From: Opitutaceae bacterium | GTDB lineage: Bacteria; Verrucomicrobiota; Verrucomicrobiia; Opitutales; Opitutaceae | Direction: 5' to 3' | Assembly (NCBI GenBank): GCA_019455245.1 | Contig: JACFMR010000001.1 | Span: 151,512-215,511 of the forward strand | Length of the DNA: 64,000 bases | In this document: one piece after another, positions 53,157 to 62,690 of the stretch | How the letters are laid out: the number at the start of each line of letters is the position of its first letter | How positions within the stretch are numbered: position 1 is the stretch's first letter | Position numbers and translations under genes: made by a program | Notes under the pieces: model-generated | What the model saw: the letters and a program-made list of their open reading frames with translations, nothing else | Told to the model about the DNA's origin: nothing | The model's database searches: none

Positions 53157-54245
53157 ATGGTTGCGCCCCGTCGCATGAGCCCAGCGAAAACCAAACCTCC
53201 ACAATCCAAAAAGGTCACCCCGACGGCATTGGGTTTCCGCATGCCGGCCGAGTGGGAACCCCAGGTGGCCGTCTGGCTTTCCTGGCCGCACAAATATGCG
53301 TCCTGGCCCGGGCAGTTCCGCCCGGTGCCCTACATCTACGCGGAGATTGTGAAGCAGATTTCGCGTTTTCAGGAGGTGCGGATCAATGCCGCCGCACGGC
53401 TGCATGCGCGGGCCAAACGACTTTGCGCGAAGGCCGGCGCGGACATGTCGCGGGTGACATTTTACGATCACCCGACGAACGATGCCTGGTGTCGCGACCA
53501 CGGGCCGATTTTCGTGAAGAACGATGCGACGGGGGAAGTCGCCATCACCGACTGGGCCTACAACGCGTGGGGCGACAAGTATCCGCCCTACGACCTCGAC
53601 AACGAAATCCCGCCCAGCATCGCGCAAAAGCTCAAGCTGCGCCGCTTTGAGAACAACATGATCCTCGAGGGCGGATCGATCGACGTGAACGGGCAGGGTT
53701 TGCTGCTCACGAGCGAGCAATGCCTGCTCAACCGGAACCGCAACCCGCACCTCACGCGCGAACAGATCGAACAAAATCTAAAGGACTGGCTTGGCGTAAG
53801 GACGGTGCTTTGGGTTGGTGACGGCATCATTGGCGACGACACCGACGGCCACATCGACGACATCACGCGCTTCTACAAAGCGGACGGTTTTGTCACCTGT
53901 GTGGAACCGAACCGGCGCGATCCGAACCACCGGATTCTCGAGGAAAATCTCGAGCGCCTGCGCGGCTTCCGCACGCCGGCGGGGAAGCGGTTCTCGATTG
54001 TCGAGCTGCCGATGCCCAAGCCGTTTGCGTTTCAGGGACAACCGGTGCCGGCCAGCTACGCGAATTTTCTCATCATCAACGGCGCGGTGCTCGTGCCGCA
54101 GTTCCGTCAGCCCAAGCGCGATGCCGAGGCCCGGGCGGTGCTTGCGGGCTGTTTTCCGAAGCGCGAAATCATCGGCATCGACTGCTATCATCTCATCTGG
54201 GGCCTGGGCACGCTGCATTGCATTTCCCAGCAGCAACCGGCCTGA
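53157..54245 (+). CDS. aguA: Agmatine deiminase
   Basis: This 362-residue (or 356 from ATG 53175) guanidino-group hydrolase converts agmatine to N-carbamoylputrescine. Conserved elements are RMPAEWEPQVAVWLSWP, DAWCRDHGPIFV, ILEGGSIDVNGQG, DDTDGHIDDITRFY and the catalytic Cys355 in LGTLHCISQQQP. The partner amidase lies directly upstream (38-bp gap), so the two genes turn agmatine into putrescine. An arginine decarboxylase gene is not seen in this window. Both ATGs are plausible starts. Confidence 0.95.
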   Translation: MVAPRRMSPAKTKPPQSKKVTPTALGFRMPAEWEPQVAVWLSWPHKYASWPGQFRPVPYIYAEIVKQISRFQEVRINAAARLHARAKRLCAKAGADMSRVTFYDHPTNDAWCRDHGPIFVKNDATGEVAITDWAYNAWGDKYPPYDLDNEIPPSIAQKLKLRRFENNMILEGGSIDVNGQGLLLTSEQCLLNRNRNPHLTREQIEQNLKDWLGVRTVLWVGDGIIGDDTDGHIDDITRFYKADGFVTCVEPNRRDPNHRILEENLERLRGFRTPAGKRFSIVELPMPKPFAFQGQPVPASYANFLIINGAVLVPQFRQPKRDAEARAVLAGCFPKREIIGIDCYHLIWGLGTLHCISQQQPA

Positions 54246-54252
54246 AATCTCC

Positions 54253-54711
54253 ATGAAATTCCGGCCATGGCTTGGGCTGGTGACGGTGCTGTTGCTGGCG
54301 GGTTGTGAGTCCGCCGACCTGGGGTTGCGCGAACGTTTCCAGCCGGCACCGGCCGTGATCGAAATCCTCGAAGTCGGCCCGGATGCCGTGTTTGCCGCGA
54401 CCCGCGAGTTCCTGCCGACGATGGGGTTCAAGGTGACCCGCAGCCGGTCCGGCTCCGGAATTATTGAAGGCGTGAGCCGAGTGCAGGTGGCCGGCGACAT
54501 GCGCGGTGCACGTCAGACCACGGTGAAAATCGTCATTTCCCCGACGGTGGATGGCGACACCGAGATTCAGGTGTGGATGACTGAAGTGATTGAGGACGAT
54601 TATGATAAGGGGCCGGGCAGGGGCACGCAGACGCCGTTGCGCGATGCATCGCTTTACAAAGCCTTGGTGCACGGGATTTCCCGGCAGTTGGGCCTGCCCG
54701 AGAACGACTAA
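54253..54711 (+). CDS. Small lipoprotein of unknown function
   Basis: A 152-residue lipoprotein with a clear signal and lipobox (VTVLLLAGC). The mature part has a ferredoxin-like or TBP-like beta-alpha pattern: AVFAATREFLPTMGFKVTRS, SGIIEGVSRVQVAG, TTVKIVISPTVDGDTEIQVW. This resembles DUF799/BamC-like small envelope proteins in general shape but I recognise no family. It is 7 bp after the aguA stop, so it is probably co-transcribed. The role is unknown. Confidence 0.7.
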   Translation: MKFRPWLGLVTVLLLAGCESADLGLRERFQPAPAVIEILEVGPDAVFAATREFLPTMGFKVTRSRSGSGIIEGVSRVQVAGDMRGARQTTVKIVISPTVDGDTEIQVWMTEVIEDDYDKGPGRGTQTPLRDASLYKALVHGISRQLGLPEND

Positions 54712-54910
54712 CTTTCCGCTTGCCGCCGGGCGCCGCTCCGGGCGACTCTGACCGTTCGCGACATTGCCAATGGTTCAGCCGGTGTCGTCGCGACGCTCCC
54801 GCCGGCCATCACGTCAGCATAACAGTCAACCAAACGGTTCCGCATCCGCGGGATCTACGCCGGTGGATTGGGACCCGTGGAGCGGGGTGCCGGTTTGCCG
54901 GCTCACGCAT
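54712..54910. other. Gene-free region before rpsA
   Basis: About 200 bp with no gene. A CATAAC hexamer (about 54818) resembles a -10 but has no matching -35. Nothing more certain is visible, though the ribosomal-protein promoter must lie here. Confidence 0.4.
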
Positions 54911-56593
54911 ATGAGTTCAGTAATGCAAGAACTGCTCGCGCAGTCGTCCTTCGACAAACTGAAGGAAGGCGCCATCGTCACGGGCACCATCACCGAAATC
55001 CGCCAGAACGAAGTCGTTGTCGACATCGGCGGCAAATCCGAAGCCCTCATCCCGGCGCATGAGTTCATCGACATCGGGGAACTGCAGATCGGTTCCGAGA
55101 TCGAGGTGCTCCTGGAAAAACTCGAGGACAAGGGCGGCAACCCGCTCGTCTCCTTTGACAAGGCCGAGCAGAAGAAAAACTGGGAGAACATCCTCACGAA
55201 GTTCCCCGAAGGCTCCGTGGCCACCGGCCGCGTCAAGGCCAAGGTCAAGGGCGGCCTCATCATCTCGATCGGCGTCGACGCGTTCATGCCGGCCTCGCAC
55301 ATCGATGTGCAGCCGCCCAAGAACCTCGATCAATACGTCGGCCAGACCTACGATTTCAAGGTCCTCAAGATCAACCTCGAGCGGAAGAACATCGTGCTCT
55401 CCCGCCGCGAGCTCATCGAGGAACAGCGCGCCGCCAAGCGCCGCGCCTTGCTCGACAACATCGAGCCCGGCCAGGTCCGCAAGGGCGTGGTCAAGAACAT
55501 CACCGATTTCGGCGCGTTCATCGACCTCGACGGCATGGACGGCCTGCTGCACATCACCGACATGAGCTGGGGCCGCATCTCACACCCCTCCGAAATGCTC
55601 AAGCAGGGCGAAGAGGTGCAGGTCATGATCATCGAGGTGAACCGCGAGAAAGAGCGCGTCTCCCTCGGTCTCAAGCAGACCACCAAGAACCCGTGGGACG
55701 AGATCGACCGGAAGTTCCCGGTCGGCGCCAAGGTCCGCGGCAAGGTCGTCAACCTCGTGCCCTACGGCGCGTTCGTCGAGATCGAGCCCGGCGTCGAAGG
55801 CCTCGTGCACATCACCGAGATGTCCTGGACGAAGCGCATCAACAAGCCCTCCGAACTGCTCAAGGTCGGCCAGGAGCTTGATGCGGTCGTGCTCGGCATC
55901 CAGAAGGACGAGCAGAAGATCTCGCTCGGCCTGCGCCAGCTCGAGCCGAACCCGTGGGACATGGTCCGCCACAACTACCCGATGGGCGCCCGCGTCCGCG
56001 GCAAGGTGCGCAACATGACCACCTACGGCGCCTTCATCGAGCTCGAGGAAGGCATCGACGGCATGGTGCACGTTTCCGACATGAGCTGGACCCGCAAGGT
56101 CAACCATCCCTCCGAAGTCCTCAAAAAAGGCGACGAGGTCGACGCCATCGTGCTCGACGTGGATCCGAACCAGCAGCGCATCAGCCTCGGCATGAAGCAG
56201 CTGTCCGACGATCCGTGGTCCGACATCGACTCGCACTTCAAGATCGGCGACGTGGTGACCGGCACCGTGACCAAGCTGACCTCCTTCGGCGCCTTCGTGG
56301 AGCTGAAGGATGGGATCGACGGTCTCGTGCACATCTCCCAGATCACCGAGGAGCGCGTTGAGAAGGTGAAGGACGTCCTCAAGGCCGGCCAGGAAGTGAC
56401 CGCCCGCGTGATCAAGATCGATCGCGACGAGCGCCGCCTGGGCCTGTCGATCAAGGCCGCAAACTACTCCAGCGAAGAGCTGGCGGCCGAGACCGCGAGC
56501 TACGAGGCGCTGAACCGTCAGGCCGGCACCGACATGATGAACCTGGGCGACATCCTCGATGCCGCCTCGGACAAGCGGGATCAGGAGCAGTAA
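54911..56593 (+). CDS. rpsA: 30S ribosomal protein S1
   Basis: This 560-residue protein has six S1 RNA-binding repeats in a row. Repeats 3-6 are near copies: VKNITDFGAFIDLDGMDGLL, VNLVPYGAFVEIEPGVEGLV, VRNMTTYGAFIELEEGIDGM and VTKLTSFGAFVELKDGIDGL. Repeats 1 and 2 are more diverged, as usual in S1. It binds mRNA on the 30S subunit and aids initiation, which fits an organism with few clear Shine-Dalgarno sites. The ATG at 54911 (MSSVMQELL) is chosen. A strong terminator follows, facing the sigma factor gene. Confidence 0.97.
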   Translation: MSSVMQELLAQSSFDKLKEGAIVTGTITEIRQNEVVVDIGGKSEALIPAHEFIDIGELQIGSEIEVLLEKLEDKGGNPLVSFDKAEQKKNWENILTKFPEGSVATGRVKAKVKGGLIISIGVDAFMPASHIDVQPPKNLDQYVGQTYDFKVLKINLERKNIVLSRRELIEEQRAAKRRALLDNIEPGQVRKGVVKNITDFGAFIDLDGMDGLLHITDMSWGRISHPSEMLKQGEEVQVMIIEVNREKERVSLGLKQTTKNPWDEIDRKFPVGAKVRGKVVNLVPYGAFVEIEPGVEGLVHITEMSWTKRINKPSELLKVGQELDAVVLGIQKDEQKISLGLRQLEPNPWDMVRHNYPMGARVRGKVRNMTTYGAFIELEEGIDGMVHVSDMSWTRKVNHPSEVLKKGDEVDAIVLDVDPNQQRISLGMKQLSDDPWSDIDSHFKIGDVVTGTVTKLTSFGAFVELKDGIDGLVHISQITEERVEKVKDVLKAGQEVTARVIKIDRDERRLGLSIKAANYSSEELAAETASYEALNRQAGTDMMNLGDILDAASDKRDQEQ

Positions 56594-56616
56594 GCCGCGG
56601 CAACCGTCCAAAATTC

Positions 56617-56650
56617 AAAAGGCGTCCGGTCAAACCGGACGCCTTTTTTT
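56617..56650 (+). terminator. Strong intrinsic terminator after rpsA
   Basis: A 14-bp perfect stem (56617-56630 with 56634-56647) with a CAA loop ends in a run of seven T residues. On the other strand the stem is followed by TTTT only, so it may also weakly stop the convergent sigma-factor transcript. Confidence 0.93.
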
Positions 56651-56702
56651 GTGCCCGCTGCACGCGGACGATGCTGAACAGGGTTGCAGGCAGGCCCCGC
56701 GC

Positions 56703-57764
56703 TCAGTTGCGGCCCGGACGGACCGACTTGCGGGTCTTGCTTTCGACGAACTCGCGGATGATGGCCATGCGCTGGCGCTGGCGATCCTCCTCCTCGATCT
56801 CCTCGGTGGTGCGGATGGCCTCGTGCTTGGCCATGGCGCGGCGCATTTTGCTGAGGGCGAGGTATTCGAGCTGGCGGATGCGTTCGCGGGTGACGTTGAA
56901 CTTGCGACCTACCTCCTCGAGGGTGAGTTCCTCGCGGCCGCCGAGGCCGAAACGCAGGCGGATGATCTCTGCTTCGCGCTGATCGAGGGAGTCGATCATG
57001 GCGTGCAGGTCGGAATTGAGATTGCGGTCGCGCAGGCCCTCGTAGGGATCAACCGCGTTCTCATCGCCCACGATTTCGCCGAACGTGGCGGAATCGCCGT
57101 CGTCGCCCACCGGGGCGTCGAGCGAGGCCGGGCGGACGCTGACCGACTTCAAATGTGCGACCTTGCTGGTCGGAATCTGGAGCTCACGCGCCAACTCCTC
57201 ATCCGTGGGCTCGCGGCCGAGTTCCTCGGTCAGCGCCATGGCGGTGCGGCGCATCTTGGCGATCTTGTCGACCAAGTGCACGGGCAGGCGGATGGTCTTG
57301 GATTGGTTGGCGAGGGCGCGCTTGATGGACTGCTTGATCCACCAGGCGGCGTAAGTGGAAAGTTTGCCGCCCTTGGCGGGGTCAAAGCGCTCGACGGCCT
57401 TGATCAACCCGATGTTGCCTTCCGAAATGAGGTCGAGGAGGGGCAGGCCGAAGTCCTTGTAATCCATGGCAATCTTCACCACGAGGCGAAGGTTGGCCTG
57501 GATCATGTGGTTGCGCGCCGCGGTATCGCCGCGCTTGATGCGCTTGGCGAGGCGGATCTCGTCTTCCACCGTGAGCAGGGGCGTCTTGCCGATTTCCTGG
57601 AGATAGAGCTGCAGGTTGCTGCGCTCCAAGGGGGCCGGCTCGCTGACCGCCGGCTCGGTTTTCTCCAAAAAGGAGGGCGGTGCTTCCAAAATTTGCGTGG
57701 ATGACGCAACTTCCGGGGCGGTGGTTTCGACGGGAATGCGGCTGGTCTTAACTTTGGTCGCCAT
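56703..57764 (-). CDS. rpoD: RNA polymerase sigma-70 factor (RpoD/SigA-like)
   Basis: A 353-residue sigma factor. An unstructured N-terminus of about 45 residues is followed by region 1.2 (LQLYLQEIGKTPLLTVEDEI), region 2 (ARNHMIQANLRLVVKIAMDY, LISEGNIGLIKAVERFDPAKG, FSTYAAWWIK-type LSTYAAWWIKQSIKRALANQ), region 3 and region 4 with the helix-turn-helix TLEEVGRKFNVTRERIRQLE. Region 1.1 is absent, so this may be a compact primary sigma or a group 2 factor. The AAGGAG site 5 nt before the ATG is the clearest Shine-Dalgarno in the window. It converges on rpsA. Confidence 0.9.
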   Translation of the reverse strand: MATKVKTSRIPVETTAPEVASSTQILEAPPSFLEKTEPAVSEPAPLERSNLQLYLQEIGKTPLLTVEDEIRLAKRIKRGDTAARNHMIQANLRLVVKIAMDYKDFGLPLLDLISEGNIGLIKAVERFDPAKGGKLSTYAAWWIKQSIKRALANQSKTIRLPVHLVDKIAKMRRTAMALTEELGREPTDEELARELQIPTSKVAHLKSVSVRPASLDAPVGDDGDSATFGEIVGDENAVDPYEGLRDRNLNSDLHAMIDSLDQREAEIIRLRFGLGGREELTLEEVGRKFNVTRERIRQLEYLALSKMRRAMAKHEAIRTTEEIEEEDRQRQRMAIIREFVESKTRKSVRPGRN

Positions 57765-57769
57765 GGGTG

Positions 57770-57776
57770 CTCCTTT
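57770..57776 (-). promoter_or_regulatory. Shine-Dalgarno of the sigma factor gene
   Basis: AAAGGAG on the minus strand, 5 nt before the ATG at 57764. A near-perfect match to the anti-Shine-Dalgarno, in contrast to most genes here. Confidence 0.8.
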
Positions 57777-57976
57777 TGCGTTTGGTCACTAATTGGGATG
57801 GGTTGTTCCGGGAAAATGCTCTGGTTTACCAAAGCGTAATTTATTCCACATCCCAGCTTACGTGCATTCACCTATGGTGGATGCAGCCCATGGATACAAA
57901 TATCGTCGGAATCGTAGCGTCAGATTGGCACTAAAGCGGGCCAAGTCTGCGCCCAAGCGCACAAAAGGCACACCAC

Positions 57977-59473
57977 TCAGGGGCGGTCTTGATCGAACGC
58001 CTCGGCCATGGAGACTGCTTTGAAGAGGGCGGAGGCCTTGTTGATTGTCTCCTGATATTCCGCCGCCGGGTCGGAATCGGCCACCCAACCGCCACCGGCC
58101 TGGATGTAAACCTGACCATTTTTCAGCAAGGCCGTGCGCAGCATGATGCAGGTGTCCATGTTGCCATCATAGCCGAAGTACCCGAGCGCGCCGGCGTAGA
58201 AACCGCGCTGCAGTTGCTCGATTCCCGTGATGATCTGCATGGCCCGGACCTTGGGGGCACCGCTGACGGTGCCGGCCGGGAAGGTGGCGCGCATGAGATC
58301 GTAGGCGTTCTTGTCGGCGGCGATGCGCCCCTCGACCTGGGAGACGATGTGCATCACGTGGGAATAGCGCTCCACGGTCATGAAATCGGGCACCTTGACC
58401 GTGCCGTAGGCGCAGACCCGGCCGATGTCATTGCGGGCGAGGTCCACCAGCATGAGGTGCTCGGCCTTTTCCTTTTCATCGGCAAGCAGCTCTTTTTCCA
58501 GCGCCGAATCCTCGGCCGGGGATTCGCCCCGTTGCCGGGTGCCGGCGATCGGGCGGATTTCCACCCGGCCGTCGGTCAACCGCACATGGACCTCGGGCGA
58601 GGCGCCGACGATGGAAAAATCGTCCGTCTCAAGGATGAACATGTAGGGCGACGGATTGACGGTGCGAAGCGCGCGGTAGAGATCGAGCGGCGAACGGTCG
58701 AAAGGTTTGGTGAAGCGTTGCGCCCCCACCACCTGGATGATGTCGCCGGCGCGGATGTACTCCTTGGCGTCGCGCACGCACTGTTCGAAGCGCTCGCGGG
58801 TGAAATTGCCCGGCGGCACCGTGATTTTGGGCGCCTCGACCAGCGGGGCGGGCGCAATCTCGCGGGGCTGGCGCAGGATGGCGTAAAGGTGGGCGAGTTC
58901 GGCCACGGCGGCATCGTAGGCCGCGCCGGGATCGCCGTTGATGTGGGCGTTGACGCAGAGCCGCAGCGTCTGCTTGGCGCGGTCGAAGATCAGCAGCGAA
59001 TCCGACAGCATGAAGTAGAGCAGGGGCACGCCCAGTTCATCCTTTGGCGCCACGGGCACCGTGGGTTCGATGCGCATCACGTATTCGTAACCGACAAAAC
59101 CAACGGCGCCGCCGGTGAACCGCGGCAGGTCGGGCAACTGCACGGGGCGGTAGCCCTTCATCTCGGCCTCGATCAATTGCAGGGGATCGGCCGGGGTGGG
59201 CACCTGCTGCACCGGTTGGCCGGGGATCCGGATTTCGGTGGTTTGCGGACCGCAAACGAACACCTTGCGCGGGCGGCAGCCGATGAAGCTGTAGCGGGAG
59301 AGCGTTTCGCCGCCTTCGACCGATTCGAGCAGATAGGAAGGGCCGGCCTCCTTGAGCTTGGCGTAGGCGGACACGGGCGTTTCAAAATCCGCCATCAGAT
59401 CGGTGTAAACCGGGACGACGTTGCCCTGGCCGGCCAGCTCCAGAAAGGTTTCGCGGGATGGTTGAATGTGCAT
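57977..59473 (-). CDS. trpE: Anthranilate synthase component I
   Basis: The 498-residue chorismate-utilising enzyme makes anthranilate for tryptophan. The N-terminal part carries the feedback-inhibition LLESVEGGETLSRYSFIG region (LLES...S). The C-terminal half has PIAGTRQRGESPAEDSAL, LMLVDLARNDIGRV and SGAPKVRAMQII, and ends with TALLKNGQVYIQAGGGWVAD. The ATG at 59473 lies 7 bp after the glmS stop. The glutaminase partner (trpG) is not adjacent. A para-aminobenzoate synthase (PabB) reading is less likely given the LLES motif. Confidence 0.94.
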   Translation of the reverse strand: MHIQPSRETFLELAGQGNVVPVYTDLMADFETPVSAYAKLKEAGPSYLLESVEGGETLSRYSFIGCRPRKVFVCGPQTTEIRIPGQPVQQVPTPADPLQLIEAEMKGYRPVQLPDLPRFTGGAVGFVGYEYVMRIEPTVPVAPKDELGVPLLYFMLSDSLLIFDRAKQTLRLCVNAHINGDPGAAYDAAVAELAHLYAILRQPREIAPAPLVEAPKITVPPGNFTRERFEQCVRDAKEYIRAGDIIQVVGAQRFTKPFDRSPLDLYRALRTVNPSPYMFILETDDFSIVGASPEVHVRLTDGRVEIRPIAGTRQRGESPAEDSALEKELLADEKEKAEHLMLVDLARNDIGRVCAYGTVKVPDFMTVERYSHVMHIVSQVEGRIAADKNAYDLMRATFPAGTVSGAPKVRAMQIITGIEQLQRGFYAGALGYFGYDGNMDTCIMLRTALLKNGQVYIQAGGGWVADSDPAAEYQETINKASALFKAVSMAEAFDQDRP

Positions 59474-59480
59474 GGCGGAT

Positions 59481-61331
59481 TTATTCAACGGTCACGGATT
59501 TGGCGAGATTCCGCGGCTTGTCGACATCGCAGCCGCGTTCCAGCGCGATGTAATAACTCAACAGTTGCACGGGGATGGTGGCTACGATGGGCAGCACGGC
59601 CTCGTGGCAATCGGGAATCGTGATGAGTTCGTCACAGAGGCCGGCCGGCAGTTCCAGTCCCTCGGTAGCGATGGCGATGATGCGACCGTGGCGTGCCTTC
59701 ACCTCCTGCATCGAGGAGATCACCTTGCTGAACATCTCGCCCTTGGTGACGAAGAAGACGCTGGGGCAGCGTTCGCTGATCATGGCGATGGGGCCGTGCT
59801 TCATCTCGGCCGCGGGGTAGCCGGCGGCGTGGATGTAGGAAATTTCCTTCAGCTTGAGCGCGCCTTCCAATGCGATGGGGAAGAGCGAGAGCCGGCCGAG
59901 GAAGAGCATGTCGTTGTAGCCGGCATAGCGGGCGGCGACAGCCTTGATGTGACCGGCTTGCGTCAGCACCCGGCGGACGAGATCCGGCGCGCCCTTCAGG
60001 GCCTGCACATAATTCAGGCCGTCGCTGAAGCTCATGTCGCGCATGCGGCCGATGTAGAGCGCCATCATGGCGCCGAGCAGCAGCTGCGAGGTGAAGGCCT
60101 TGGTCGAGGCGACGCCGATTTCCGGCCCGACGTGCTGGTAGATGCCGCCGTCGGCTTCGCGGGCGATGCTGGAGCCGACGACGTTGTTGATGGCGAGGGC
60201 GCGATAGCCCTTGCGTTTGGCCTCGCGCAGGGCGGCGAGGGTGTCGATGGTTTCGCCGGACTGGCTGATGACGAAGAACAGGGTGTGGGGATGCAGCGGC
60301 GCGTTGCGGTAGCGAAACTCCGAGGCGTAATCGACCTCGACCGGCACGCGGGCGAAGCGCTCGATGAGATGCTCCGTCACCAAACAGGCGTGCCAGGCGG
60401 TGCCGCAGGCGCAGAACATGAAGCGGTCCACCTGTCGAAACTCCGCGGGCGTGAGATTGAGACCGCCGAACTGCGCCGTGCTGCCGTCCTCGGAGAAACG
60501 GCCGCGCATGGCGTTTTCCAGCGCCGCGGGCTGTTCGAAGATCTCCTTCTCCATGTAGTGGGTATGGGTGCCCAGATCGGCGGCATCGATGGACCAGGTA
60601 ATCTGGTCGATGACCGGCTCAATTTCACCCTCGTTCACGGTGGAGATGGCAAAGTCCACCGGGGTCAGCCGCGCCAGCTCGCCGTCCTTGAGATAGACGA
60701 CGCTTTGGGTGCGGCTGACAATGGCGGAGACGTCGCTGGCCACGAGATTTTCGCCTTCGCCCAAACCGAGGATGAGCGGTGAACCGCGGCGCGCGCAGAC
60801 CAGTTCGCCCGGCGAATCGATGCTCAGGACGACGATGCCGTAGGTGCCCTCGACGTGCCGCAGGGTTTTGCGCACGCTGTTGAGCAGACGGCTTTCGCCG
60901 TTGGCCGCGGGTTCCTTGGCGTAGTGGTAGGCGATGAGATTGCCGAGCGCCTCGGTGTCGGTCTCGGACCGGAAGGTGAAGCCCTTGCCGAGGAGAAACT
61001 TTTTGATCGAGTCGAAATTCTCGATCACGCCGTTGTGGACCACGGCGATCTGGCCGTCACTGCTGACATGCGGGTGGGCGTTGGCATCGGTGACGCCACC
61101 ATGCGTCGCCCAGCGGGTGTGGCCGATGCCGCAGGTGCCGGTCAGGCGATGCTTGGCGGCCTCCTGCTCCAGGTTGGCCACGCGGCCGGTTTTCTTGGCC
61201 AGCTTGAGTCCGCCCTTTTCCTGCACGGCAACGCCGGCGGAATCATAGCCGCGATATTCCAGCCGCTTGAGCCCCTCAAGAATGAAGGGGGCAGCCTTTT
61301 GTTTTCCGGTGTAGCCGACAATTCCGCACAT
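59481..61331 (-). CDS. glmS: Glutamine-fructose-6-phosphate aminotransferase (isomerising)
   Basis: A 616-residue enzyme that makes glucosamine-6-phosphate for peptidoglycan and LPS. The N-terminal glutaminase has Cys2 (MCGIVGYTGKQKA), GHTRWATHGGVTDANAHPH and SETDTEALGNLIAYH. Two SIS domains follow (ISQSGETIDTLAALREAK, ASTKAFTSQLLLGAMMAL), ending DKPRNLAKSVTVE. It lies upstream of trpE on the same strand and is divergent from glgC. I saw no glmS ribozyme in the 68-bp upstream gap. Confidence 0.98.
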   Translation of the reverse strand: MCGIVGYTGKQKAAPFILEGLKRLEYRGYDSAGVAVQEKGGLKLAKKTGRVANLEQEAAKHRLTGTCGIGHTRWATHGGVTDANAHPHVSSDGQIAVVHNGVIENFDSIKKFLLGKGFTFRSETDTEALGNLIAYHYAKEPAANGESRLLNSVRKTLRHVEGTYGIVVLSIDSPGELVCARRGSPLILGLGEGENLVASDVSAIVSRTQSVVYLKDGELARLTPVDFAISTVNEGEIEPVIDQITWSIDAADLGTHTHYMEKEIFEQPAALENAMRGRFSEDGSTAQFGGLNLTPAEFRQVDRFMFCACGTAWHACLVTEHLIERFARVPVEVDYASEFRYRNAPLHPHTLFFVISQSGETIDTLAALREAKRKGYRALAINNVVGSSIAREADGGIYQHVGPEIGVASTKAFTSQLLLGAMMALYIGRMRDMSFSDGLNYVQALKGAPDLVRRVLTQAGHIKAVAARYAGYNDMLFLGRLSLFPIALEGALKLKEISYIHAAGYPAAEMKHGPIAMISERCPSVFFVTKGEMFSKVISSMQEVKARHGRIIAIATEGLELPAGLCDELITIPDCHEAVLPIVATIPVQLLSYYIALERGCDVDKPRNLAKSVTVE

Positions 61332-61399
61332 AATGAACGATTTGGGTTGGCGAAATTAGGGAGGGCGCCAAAGGTGGAGCAAGGTAATTGCAGACCCAC

Positions 61400-62689
61400 A
61401 TGACGATGCAAAAACGAGTGCTGGCGGTGATCATGGGCGGCGGACGCGGAACGCGACTGCACCCCCTCACGATGGAGCGTTGCAAACCGGCGGTGCCGCT
61501 GGCGGGCAAATACCGGCTGGTCGACATCCCGATCAGCAACTGCATCAACTCCGAGATCAACCGCATCGTGCTGCTCACGCAGTTCAACACGGCCTCGCTG
61601 CACCGTCACATTCAGGACTCGTATCACTTTGACGCCTTCGGCGGCGGCTTCGTCGACATCCTCTCGGCGGAGCAGACCGAGAAAAGCGCCGACTGGTATC
61701 AGGGCACGGCCGATGCGGTCCGGCGCAACCTGATCCATACGCGCAATTACGATCACGACCTCGTGCTGATCCTCTCGGGCGACCAGCTGTACAAGATGGA
61801 TTTCCGGCAGATCGTTGAGAGCCACCTGGCCAGCCGGGCCGATGTTTCCATTGCGGCGATTCCCTTTCCGGTCTCCAAGATCGAGGGGCTTGGGCTCATG
61901 AAGGTGGATGACGATCTCGCGATTACCCAGTTCGCGGAGAAGCCGAAGGATCCGGCGGTGATCCAGAGCCTGACCCTGAGCGAAAAACTGGAGGCGAAGC
62001 TTCAGGAACCCTGCGCCGAGAAGCGCTGCCTCGCCTCGATGGGCATCTATGTTTTCAACCGTGCGGTGCTCGCCGAGGCGTTGGACAACACGATGACGGA
62101 TTTTGGCAAGGAGGTCATTCCCTCGCTCTTGGGCCGGAAACGGCTGCAGGCGCATCTGTTCGAGGGGTATTGGGAGGACATCGGTACCGTGAAGGCGTTT
62201 TTCGAGGCGAACCTCGCCCTGGCGCAACCGCTGCCGCCCTTCAATTTCTTCGATCCGGCGACACCGATTTACACCCGCGCCCGCTACCTGCCGGCGTCAA
62301 AGCTCAACCGTTGCGAGATTGACCACGTGGTGATCGGCGACGGTTGCATTTTGACCAACGCCAAACTGACGCACTGCGTCATGGGCATCCGCTCCTACGT
62401 CAAGGACGGCTCCGCCTTGAAGGATGTGGTGGTCATGGGCTCCGACTATTACGAAACGGAGGCCCAGCAGCGCGAGAACGAGGCCAAGGGGCGCCCGCAC
62501 ATCGGCATCGGCCGCAATTGCCGGATCGAGGGCGCCATCATCGACAAGAATGCCCGCATCGGTGACAACTGTGTGCTCAGCGCGGCGGACAAGCTTGACG
62601 GCCGTTATGCCAACGGCGCCGTGATCGTGCGTGACGGTGTGCTGGTGGTGCCCAAGGGCGGCATCATTCCCCCGGGTACGGTGGTTTGA
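61400..62689 (+). CDS. glgC: Glucose-1-phosphate adenylyltransferase
   Basis: A 429-residue enzyme that makes ADP-glucose for glycogen. It opens VIMGGGRGTRLHPLTMERCK, with KPAVPLAGKYRLVDIPISN as the regulator and ATP region. GTADAVRRN and ILSGDQLYKMDF form the active site, and the C-terminal left-handed beta-helix carries DHVVIGDGCILTNAKLTHC and IDKNARIGDNCVLS. The ATG at 61400 is used. Length fits the GlgC family. It converges with lgt, leaving 1 bp between stops. Confidence 0.96.
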   Translation: MTMQKRVLAVIMGGGRGTRLHPLTMERCKPAVPLAGKYRLVDIPISNCINSEINRIVLLTQFNTASLHRHIQDSYHFDAFGGGFVDILSAEQTEKSADWYQGTADAVRRNLIHTRNYDHDLVLILSGDQLYKMDFRQIVESHLASRADVSIAAIPFPVSKIEGLGLMKVDDDLAITQFAEKPKDPAVIQSLTLSEKLEAKLQEPCAEKRCLASMGIYVFNRAVLAEALDNTMTDFGKEVIPSLLGRKRLQAHLFEGYWEDIGTVKAFFEANLALAQPLPPFNFFDPATPIYTRARYLPASKLNRCEIDHVVIGDGCILTNAKLTHCVMGIRSYVKDGSALKDVVVMGSDYYETEAQQRENEAKGRPHIGIGRNCRIEGAIIDKNARIGDNCVLSAADKLDGRYANGAVIVRDGVLVVPKGGIIPPGTVV

Positions 62690-62690
62690 A

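Noticed and set aside
54911..56593. Repeats within this interval as a mobile or tandem element
   Set aside because: They are the S1 domains of ribosomal protein S1, an old internal duplication.
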